DNA from: GWC2-37-8 sp964485555
GTDB taxonomy: Bacteria > Patescibacteriota > Minisyncoccia > Moranbacterales > GWC2-37-73
DNA: 25,044 nt
Direction of reading: 5' to 3'
Assembly (NCBI GenBank): GCA_964485555.1
Contig: CAZAJN010000083.1
Coordinates: 1-25,044, forward strand
The notes under the pieces were generated by a model, which was not told the DNA's origin, ran no database searches, and saw nothing but the letters and a program-made list of their open reading frames with translations. Of the stretch, positions 20,631 to 25,044 are shown one piece after another. The translations under genes were made by a program, and so were the position numbers. Every line of letters begins with the position of its first letter. Positions within the stretch are counted from its first letter, which is position 1.

Positions 20631-20999
20631 TTATTTAATAATTGAGTTACACTTTTTACTTCCACACTTACATTCAAAAGCATTAATGTCTTCATCATCA
20701 TAATTAGTTGTAATTTCTTCCCCTTTCTTAATATCCCTACTGGCAACATCAGAAAAATTTTTAATAAGAGTATTTGGTTCACAGGAATAATTAACAAATC
20801 TTTCTGGATATTGCATTATATAAAATTTTCCACCACGATTTAATACATAATTCTTATCTATGCTTGGAAGACATTATGCTTCGAATTTTGTAATAGGTTT
20901 TGGATTCCATTTTAAAACTACTTCTCCTTTTTTGAAATCACGAATAGCAAAAACTCCCTTGCCTATTATTTTTGATTTTTTTACAACAATATCTTTCAT
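20631..20999 (-). pseudogene. SET-domain protein-lysine methyltransferase, interrupted by an in-frame TAA
   Basis: Reading through one stop gives a complete small SET protein of 121 amino-acid codons. The N-terminal part (IIGKGVFAIRDFKKGEVV) and the C-terminal part (FVNYSCEPNT, ASRDIKKGEEITTNYD, then the post-SET cysteines in FECKCGSKKCNSIIK) keep all expected SET motifs: the G-x-G start, the N-x-S-C-x-P-N pseudoknot, and the C-x-C...C zinc site. Codon 42 is TAA (plus strand 20874-20876) with no frame change on either side. The start overlaps the stop of the upstream gene as ATGA. A recent nonsense mutation or a sequencing/assembly error is most likely. The second half alone (from ATG 20816) would lack the SAM-binding N-terminus. 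Confidence 0.8.
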
Positions 21000-21319
21000 A
21001 AATTTTCTAAAGGATAAATATCAAAAGCAACTTCTTCGTAAGGATGCACTGATTTCATTTTTCCAATAACATCTTTGAGAATTTCTCTTGGCACAACAAC
21101 CTCGATTCTTTCCTCCTCAACAGATTCAAATTCTCCAGCTTTTCCAATTGTTGGATTTGAATTCTCATTGCCTCGAAATCTTCCAATGCCTAGAGACGAA
21201 AATGAGCAAAAATCATAATTTCCAATTTTACCTGCACCAGCTTCTCCAAGAGCTTGTCTTACAATATCAGCATGGGAAATTGGAACAAAAACCACTAATT
21301 TTACGTTTAATTGCAACAT
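20996..21319 (-). CDS. NIF3/YqfO-type CutA-like domain protein
   Basis: A 107-residue protein equivalent to the inserted CutA/PII-like domain of NIF3 (YqfO) proteins, standing alone. The pattern GAGKIGNYDFCSFSSLGIGR, then NPTIGKAGEFESVEEERIEV, then SVHPYEEVAFDIYPL follows the family consensus throughout. Proteins of this shape form trimers. Function is unclear; a metal- or ligand-sensing role has been suggested for relatives. Its TGA stop overlaps the ATG of the SET gene, and it starts 7 nt after the PHP gene. Confidence 0.82.
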   Translation of the reverse strand: MLQLNVKLVVFVPISHADIVRQALGEAGAGKIGNYDFCSFSSLGIGRFRGNENSNPTIGKAGEFESVEEERIEVVVPREILKDVIGKMKSVHPYEEVAFDIYPLENL

Positions 21320-21326
21320 AAATTAA

Positions 21327-22049
21327 TTATTTCGCAGCTCCCAAAAATTCAAACATCTCTTCGGGATAGTTATTAATAATCATTTCATCAGTCAATCCAA
21401 TTTCTTCTTTTAATGAGGCGAGCGAGGAATCATCACCTAGCTCCCAGATGTTGTGAGCATCGCTACCTAAAATAACCCTTTTACTATTTTTTCTAACAAC
21501 ATCAATAATTATCTTTAGATTTGGGATGGTGTACGGTTGAAGTTTCCTGCCTTTTGTATAAGATAAATTGACTTCTAGAAGAACATTATTTTTGCAAGCT
21601 TCTTCGCTTATCTTTTCCATATCAACATTATAGGATTTTGTATGGAATGGATGAGTAATAATATCCACCTTTCCTGATCTAATCAACTCGATTAATGCTT
21701 TAGTATTACCTTCTTTTCCTTGATCGATATATCCAGCATTTTCATGAAAACCAGCCATGACATAATCGAGTCTTTCGATAAGTTTGTCGCTAATATCAAT
21801 TTCTCCATTTTCATTTATAATATTAGCCTCAATTCCTTTCAAAACACGAACTCCATCAACAACATTCGGAATCCTATCCAATGTTCTAAAATAAACGTCG
21901 GTAGTCAGTGTTTCGGTATTATTCGGACCATGATCACTAATGCCGATAACATCCATATGTAACTTTTTTGCCTGTTCAATATATTCTAGAATTGTAGCCT
22001 GAGCATGGCCACTAGCAACAGTATGAAGATGAAGATCAATTTTTAACAT
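21327..22049 (-). CDS. PHP-domain metal-dependent phosphatase (YcdX-like)
   Basis: A 240-residue phosphoesterase with a trinuclear metal centre, in the cytoplasm. Metal ligands are visible in order: H7-L-H9-T, S-D39-H40-G, the E of GIEANI, H in MAGFHENA, H in ITHPFH, and the final SDAH. This full set and the length match the YcdX group of PHP proteins rather than the polymerase-linked domains. Substrate unknown (histidinol-phosphatase-like or nucleotide-related). It lies between an orphan gene (24-nt gap) and the NIF3-like gene (7-nt gap). Confidence 0.92.
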   Translation of the reverse strand: MLKIDLHLHTVASGHAQATILEYIEQAKKLHMDVIGISDHGPNNTETLTTDVYFRTLDRIPNVVDGVRVLKGIEANIINENGEIDISDKLIERLDYVMAGFHENAGYIDQGKEGNTKALIELIRSGKVDIITHPFHTKSYNVDMEKISEEACKNNVLLEVNLSYTKGRKLQPYTIPNLKIIIDVVRKNSKRVILGSDAHNIWELGDDSSLASLKEEIGLTDEMIINNYPEEMFEFLGAAK

Positions 22050-22073
22050 AAAATTATAGATTTATTTTATTAC

Positions 22074-22538
22074 TTACAAAGCGATTCTTTCACTTAATGT
22101 TTTGCTTGGAACATATACCAATACATCCACGCCCTTAATTTCAATCATTTCATAATCCCTTCTAACCATCAGTGTGAAACTGCCACTGCTTTGCAGATAT
22201 CTATCCTTGAATTGCTGATAATTTTGAACTTTAAAATCTGGAGCTCCTCTTTGAGGTCTGGTCGCATCTGGCAGTCGTACTTTTATAGAAGTCAGAATTC
22301 CAGCAGGGGTTTCCATTGGTTCACGCAATAAAAATGTCCTGCCTGTTTTGTGATTTTCTTTATCCATTTCCTCGCCTAAAGATTGAGCTATCTTTTCCAA
22401 TTTATTGTATTCATCTTCACTTTTGGAAAATATTGCGAGATAATCAATTTCCGGATTTTTTTCATTGGTATCTTCAAAAACCGCCAAGCCCTGACTGGCA
22501 ATATAATTCACAATTTTTTCAAGTTCATTTTTGTTCAT
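22074..22538 (-). CDS. Hypothetical 154-residue conserved-looking protein
   Basis: Not assigned to a family. The protein is soluble alpha/beta with a notable conserved-looking block KVRLPDATRPQRGAPDFKVQ (about 86-105) and a later FKDRYLQSSGSFTLMVRRDY. The alternation of strands and helices resembles a small ferredoxin-like or VOC-like fold, but no catalytic residues stand out. It is translated 23 nt after the DHFR-like gene and before the PHP gene, so it is part of the same run. Confidence 0.65.
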   Translation of the reverse strand: MNKNELEKIVNYIASQGLAVFEDTNEKNPEIDYLAIFSKSEDEYNKLEKIAQSLGEEMDKENHKTGRTFLLREPMETPAGILTSIKVRLPDATRPQRGAPDFKVQNYQQFKDRYLQSSGSFTLMVRRDYEMIEIKGVDVLVYVPSKTLSERIAL

Positions 22539-22561
22539 ATAGTTAATTTATTTCGTTGTTT

Positions 22562-23068
22562 CTATTTTAAAACCTCGTAGTGCAATTGAATTTCATTTTC
22601 AGTTATCATTTTTGATTCTAAAAGTTTTAAATTGCAATCAAAGTTCTTGTCCTTAAAAACTGGTATGCCTTCGCTTATCACAATTGGTTCAATATCTAAA
22701 TAAATCTCATCAACTAGTTTTTCATCCAAAAAAGCGGCATTCAAAATGCCACCACCCGCAACTACAACTTGCTCATATCCCTTTGCCATTTCAAGTGCTT
22801 CTCTTGGTGAGAAAGCGACAAAATGATTTTGCGCCAAAGTCACAAAATTATCATGCGAAACTAGAATAAGTTTTACATCTTTAAATTCTGCAAATTCAGG
22901 TTGCTTAGTTAGTATTTCATACGTCCTTCTGCCCACAATTAGACATCCGGCCGTGCGGACTGCCAGGCTATAACTATCCCATTCTTCTGCTGAAATCCAG
23001 CTTGTGTCATCGTTACTTTTAGCAATCATACCATTTGCACTTATTGCCATATATAGAATCACTTTCAT
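22562..23068 (-). CDS. Dihydrofolate-reductase-fold protein (RibD C-terminal/DfrA-like)
   Basis: A 168-residue NADPH-dependent reductase-fold protein. Signatures are MKVILYMAISANGMIAKSND at the start, the dinucleotide-binding TAGCLIVGRRTYEIL (about 39-53), VVVAGGGILNAAFLDEKLVD (mid), and DEIYLDIEPIVISEGIPVF. This is the RibD-C/DHFR-like superfamily common in candidate phyla. It may reduce a folate or a riboflavin precursor, but no folate- or riboflavin-specific genes are near, so the substrate is open. It is the first gene of the long minus-strand run and has a promoter about 40 nt upstream. Confidence 0.88.
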   Translation of the reverse strand: MKVILYMAISANGMIAKSNDDTSWISAEEWDSYSLAVRTAGCLIVGRRTYEILTKQPEFAEFKDVKLILVSHDNFVTLAQNHFVAFSPREALEMAKGYEQVVVAGGGILNAAFLDEKLVDEIYLDIEPIVISEGIPVFKDKNFDCNLKLLESKMITENEIQLHYEVLK

Positions 23069-23109
23069 ATATCATTTTTAGCTTTTAATAAGTCTTTTTT
23101 GCTTATTTC

Positions 23110-23138
23110 ATGGTATCATTTAAGTAAGAGTTAATCAA
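23110..23138 (-). promoter_or_regulatory. Promoter of the long minus-strand gene run
   Basis: On the minus strand TTGATT (23138-23133), a 17-nt spacer ending in TGA, and TACCAT (23115-23110), an extended -10 type. It is the only plausible promoter seen upstream of the run that starts with the DHFR-like gene. Confidence 0.55.
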
Positions 23139-23154
23139 GAAACTTCGATAAATG

Positions 23155-23223
23155 AGCAAAAAGGCAAAACCGCCCAAAGAAGCCCAGTCGAGGACGGTCC
23201 TCTGCTAATTTATACTTTTTGCT
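23155..23223. repeat. Nested inverted repeats between the gene run and the tRNA cluster
   Basis: AGCAAAAAG (23155-23163) pairs with CTTTTTGCT (23215-23223). Inside lies GAGGAC-G-GTCCTC (23190-23202). The arrangement could fold as one structured RNA or act as a transcription boundary. No known RNA family was recognised. Confidence 0.45.
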
Positions 23224-23226
23224 TTT

Positions 23227-23380
23227 GTGTGCACGGGATGTAGGAATTCCGCGTCGATTTCTGTTGAAATCTCCTTGCACGCGGCAGAGCTGAATGCTCC
23301 TATGGTCACATTCATCTACGTTCGATTATTCGCCTTCGCTCATATCTCACTTCTGCCGGTTCGATTCCATCTTCCAAATA
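23227..23380. repeat. T-arm-bearing degenerate repeat, copy 1
   Basis: This starts with the GCACGGG block that also forms the tRNA-Trp 3' end, followed by a GC-rich section (CCGCGTCG ... CTCCTTGC ... CGGCAGAGCTGAATGCTC ... CATTCATC) shared with 24956-25038. It then holds CTTCTGCCGGTTCGATTCC, which resembles a tRNA T-arm. The T-stem does not pair, so this is not a working tRNA. It lies just across the hairpin from tRNA-Trp. Confidence 0.55.
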
Positions 23381-23381
23381 T

Positions 23382-23434
23382 ATACAATAGAAAAAGGATA
23401 TCAATTTCTGATTGATATCCTTTTTCTATTGTAT
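23382..23434. terminator. 24-bp perfect inverted repeat after tRNA-Trp
   Basis: ATACAATAGAAAAAGGATAT(CAAT) pairs perfectly over 24 bp with 23411-23434; the loop is TTCTG. On the minus strand it follows the tRNA-Trp 3' end by 1 nt and yields GATATCC followed by TTTTTC, so it terminates the tRNA operon. Its T/A tracts also allow plus-strand termination. Confidence 0.85.
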
Positions 23435-23435
23435 G

Positions 23436-23506
23436 CACGGGCGGCAGGAATCGAACCCACGCCAACGGTTTTGGAGACCGACGTACTACCACTATACGAC
23501 GCCCGC
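23436..23506 (-). tRNA. trnW: tRNA-Trp (anticodon CCA)
   Basis: 71 nt from GCGGGCG to discriminator G. The acceptor stem GCGGGCG/CGCCCGT pairs fully with one G-U. The D-arm is GTAT...GTAC, the anticodon loop is CTCCAAA (CCA), and the T-arm is GTGGG-TTCGATT-CCTGC with wobbles. There is one mismatch at the end of the anticodon stem (27-43, T-T). CCA is not encoded. Discriminator G suits bacterial tRNA-Trp. It lies 37 nt downstream of rpmG on the same strand. Confidence 0.95.
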
Positions 23507-23543
23507 AAACATAAAGGCGGACAAAGCCCGCCAATATTAAAAA

Positions 23544-23708
23544 CTATTTGAGCTCCTTGTGTTCTGTGTGCTTGCGACAAGTGTTGCAGAATTTGTTAAG
23601 TTCAAGTTTTTCCTTGATCTTTTTCTTGTTTCTAGATGTGTAATAGTTGATCTGTTTGCATTCAACACATCTTAGTTTCACCAAATTTTCCTTAGTCTTT
23701 GTAGCCAT
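23544..23708 (-). CDS. rpmG: Ribosomal protein bL33
   Basis: A 54-residue large-subunit ribosomal protein binding near the E site. The sequence begins MATKTKENLVKLRCVECKQI and contains the family block NYYTSRNKKK. It has both zinc-binding CxxC pairs (C14/C17 and C41/C44), so it is the zinc-containing (C+) form. The length is typical. The gene lies between tRNA-Thr and tRNA-Trp on the same strand, a remnant of the common tRNA-Thr / rpmG / tRNA-Trp / secE / nusG order; secE and nusG are not here. Confidence 0.95.
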   Translation of the reverse strand: MATKTKENLVKLRCVECKQINYYTSRNKKKIKEKLELNKFCNTCRKHTEHKELK

Positions 23709-23832
23709 ATAGTTAGGTCATTAGGCTTTAGCTTTTTAGCTTCTTAGCGAACCCAAAAAAATAAAACATTATTAAAATCTCTTCTTAACTTCATTATTAC
23801 CGTTATTGACTGGCAACTGTCAATTAACTTTG

Positions 23833-24098
23833 AGCCGTTGACCGGAATCGGACCGGTGACCTCATCCCTCATTTACACCTCTATTTTTCTAAAAAATATA
23901 TTTTAGAGGATTAGACTGTATATTAAGCATATCAATATGACTTAGCTCCCCTTGTCAGTCGTTCGGGCGACGATTTGTCGCCACGGTCTGAACCCTATTT
24001 TAGGTCTTTAACCGTTATTCGGGATTCACTATCCAATTTCTCAGATGGTGGGCAATTATTTTACCAAGGATGTGCTCTACCAACTGAGCTACAACGGC
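23833..24098 (-). tRNA. trnT: tRNA-Thr (anticodon GGT), interrupted by a group I intron
   Basis: Exon 1 is 24098-24063 (positions 1-36) and exon 2 is 23869-23833 (37-73). Joined, they form a full cloverleaf: acceptor GCCGTTG/CAACGGC, D-arm GCTC...GAGC, anticodon stem CATCC/GGATG with loop TTGGTAG, T-stem ACCGG/CCGGT, discriminator T, no encoded CCA. The T-loop reads TCCGATT, so position 55 is C instead of the near-universal T (pseudouridine). The first 10 nt of the tRNA are also the last codons and stop of the upstream endonuclease gene. Confidence 0.92.
23870..24062 (-). ncRNA. Group I intron (about 193 nt) in the tRNA-Thr anticodon loop
   Basis: Boundaries were chosen so that exon 1 ends in U36 and the intron ends in G, as group I splicing requires; they could move by 1-2 nt. 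Core elements on the minus strand: a P5-type stem GGAT/ATCC (24034-24022), the R-like element GTTCAGACC (23993-23985), P7 as AGAC (23989-23986) with GTCT (23916-23913), a hairpin GGCGAC/GTCGCC that fits P8 (23982-23966), the S-like element ATACAGTCTAA, and P9 as CCTCTA (23909-23904) with TAGAGG (23883-23878). No ORF lies inside. It is expected to be self-splicing with guanosine. Confidence 0.82.
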
Positions 24099-24673
24099 AA
24101 CATATCAACTAAAATATTCCTAAGCTTAGTGTTGTGATAGTAAACTATTACAACGCCGTTCTTACTTCTATTTTTATACGTTCCCTTTTTAACGGATTGT
24201 GTTACGGTAATTTTATTGTAAAATTGACCAGGCAAAACTTGCAGTTTCTCAACCCAATATTTCTTTGCAATTTCAGGATCTACATCACTATAGACTTGTA
24301 AAGAAAATTTTAGATCTTGTTTTTTTACGCCAAATATCTCAACTAAAAATTCAATGAATTTAGTAATAAGCAGAGGATCACTGTTTGTAAGTTTAATCGA
24401 ACTTTTATTCTTTTTATTTCCTTCACCCCAATATAAACCCAAGCCAAACCCCCTTAATTCTGCCAAATACAAATCATCTGGAATTCTAATGTCAAAAGGA
24501 TCGCCATTAGGATTATTTTTCAAATATATAGCCTCACTAATAGTGCGCTTTTTTATTTGATATTTCTTTATCCAGTAATTTATTCCTGTTTCGCTTCTAT
24601 TTAAAATAGCAGCTATTTCAGAAACAGACTTATTATCCCGAATATAATAATTTAATAAAATATCCTTATCCAT
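24089..24673 (-). CDS. LAGLIDADG-type homing endonuclease with N-terminal HTH, overlapping tRNA-Thr
   Basis: A 194-residue protein. Residues about 1-45 (SVSEIAAILNRSETGINYWI) look like a helix-turn-helix. AELRGFGLGLYWGEG (71-85) is a divergent LAGLIDADG helix ending in the acidic metal site. KLTNSDPLLITKFIEFLVEI (94-113) and NTKLRNILVDML (181-192) suit the rest of a single-motif enzyme, which would act as a homodimer. It probably cuts a DNA target in or near tRNA-Thr. It is not inside the intron: its last codons and TAG stop are formed by tRNA nucleotides 1-10. A promoter lies directly upstream with almost no leader. Confidence is moderate because the motif is divergent. Confidence 0.7.
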   Translation of the reverse strand: MDKDILLNYYIRDNKSVSEIAAILNRSETGINYWIKKYQIKKRTISEAIYLKNNPNGDPFDIRIPDDLYLAELRGFGLGLYWGEGNKKNKSSIKLTNSDPLLITKFIEFLVEIFGVKKQDLKFSLQVYSDVDPEIAKKYWVEKLQVLPGQFYNKITVTQSVKKGTYKNRSKNGVVIVYYHNTKLRNILVDMLPL

Positions 24674-24679
24674 ACTGCA

Positions 24680-24708
24680 ATATTAAAACATTTTGCATAC
24701 GTAGTCAA
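24680..24708 (-). promoter_or_regulatory. Promoter upstream of the endonuclease and tRNA-Thr operon
   Basis: On the minus strand TTGACT (24708-24703), a 17-nt spacer and TAATAT (24685-24680). The expected start, near 24673, coincides with the ATG of the endonuclease, so its mRNA would be leaderless. No other promoter is seen before tRNA-Thr, so this one may drive the whole tRNA-Thr / rpmG / tRNA-Trp unit. Confidence 0.75.
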
Positions 24709-24879
24709 CCACATCCTAATGGAAGACCATACTCTACTATTTTCAATGTGCATACCGGTTCATAAGAAACCAACAACTATCAAACAGTATAATGCATTTT
24801 TATATATTTGTCCATAGCCGAAATCTTTGATTTTAAGCCTTTTTCCGCCTCATTTTCTGCTAAAAATTGCAACCTCATC

Positions 24880-25044
24880 ATCTGCCAACCAGAGAATGGA
24901 TCACTTCACTGCTGCCCGTTCGAATCCCTCACTGCCATATAAAAAAGTAGGCACAACGTTCCGCGTCGTTTGTTCGCCGTCGCTCACAACCTCCTTGCCC
25001 TCGGCAGCGCTGAATGCTCGTATTCCTCGCATTCATCGGCGCAC
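24880..25044. repeat. T-arm-bearing degenerate repeat, copy 2, running off the window
   Basis: The T-arm-like piece CTGCTGCCCGTTCGAATCCC at about 24911-24930 comes first, then the GC-rich section TTCCGCGTCG ... CTCCTTGCCCTCGGCAGCGC ... CATTCATC (24958-25038). Both parts match the repeat at 23227-23380 but in the opposite order, as expected if the unit were tandem. The rest of 24709-25044 holds no gene that I can support. Confidence 0.5.

Noticed and set aside
20631..20816. The SET C-terminal half as an intact 61-residue gene
   Set aside because: It lacks the SAM-binding N-terminus, which is present in frame just upstream of the stop. The ATGA coupling points to the longer original gene.
20874..20876. 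Alternative genetic code explaining the stop in the SET gene
   Set aside because: The known code change in candidate phyla affects TGA. Here the codon is TAA, and several genes in the window end normally in TAA, TAG or TGA.
24905..24935. Possible tRNA 3' half on the plus strand (CCGTTCGAATCCC)
   Set aside because: The T-stem does not pair and no acceptor, D-arm or anticodon arm is found upstream. The same holds for about 23355-23376.

Overview
The window looks like an AT-rich chromosome segment from a candidate-phyla-radiation (Patescibacteria / Parcubacteria-like) bacterium. That placement is an inference. It rests on very compact genes, many short orphan ORFs, tRNAs without encoded CCA, a group I intron in a tRNA with a LAGLIDADG-type gene beside it, dispersed GC-rich palindromes, and small one-domain enzymes of a kind common in these genomes. 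No rRNA gene, CRISPR array, prophage, transposase or integrase was seen.

Layout. (1) 1-3470: glyS (minus) under a compact glycine T-box leader, divergent from a DEAD-box RNA helicase (plus) with a structured 200-nt leader. (2) 3498-7843: small envelope and stress genes (SPW membrane protein, PAP2 phosphatase, KGG stress protein, Lmo0937-type mini membrane protein), a secreted alpha/beta hydrolase and a CoA-disulfide-reductase-like flavoenzyme. (3) 8003-15892: an accessory array of minus-strand units (107-aa orphan, Fic, HD hydrolase, phosphoribosyltransferase-like, Fic plus HEAT-like pair, two orphan units). A dispersed repeat lies at the 3' side of most units, usually beside a hairpin terminator. 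Read on the plus strand the repeat encodes a conserved ~33-aa peptide. (4) 15919-23138: one long run of minus-strand genes with tiny gaps or overlaps: DHFR/RibD-like, orphan, PHP phosphatase, NIF3/CutA-like, SET (interrupted by a stop), HIT, histidine phosphatase, S51 peptidase, then HNH nuclease with a propeller-like region, a helical orphan, and a membrane protein with a lysozyme-like tail. The last three form a plausible undescribed conflict or defence module. (5) 23227-25044: tRNA-Trp, rpmG and tRNA-Thr on the minus strand. tRNA-Thr carries a ~193-nt group I intron in its anticodon loop. A LAGLIDADG-type gene sits outside the intron, between a strong promoter and the tRNA, and its stop codon is made of tRNA nucleotides. 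Degenerate T-arm-bearing repeats flank this cluster.

The most noteworthy items are the tRNA-Thr intron/endonuclease arrangement, the repeat-tagged cassette array with its peptide family, the HNH-propeller / helical / membrane-lysozyme trio, the reduced glycine T-box, and the SET gene with an in-frame TAA. All family calls come from reading motifs by eye. No database search was possible.
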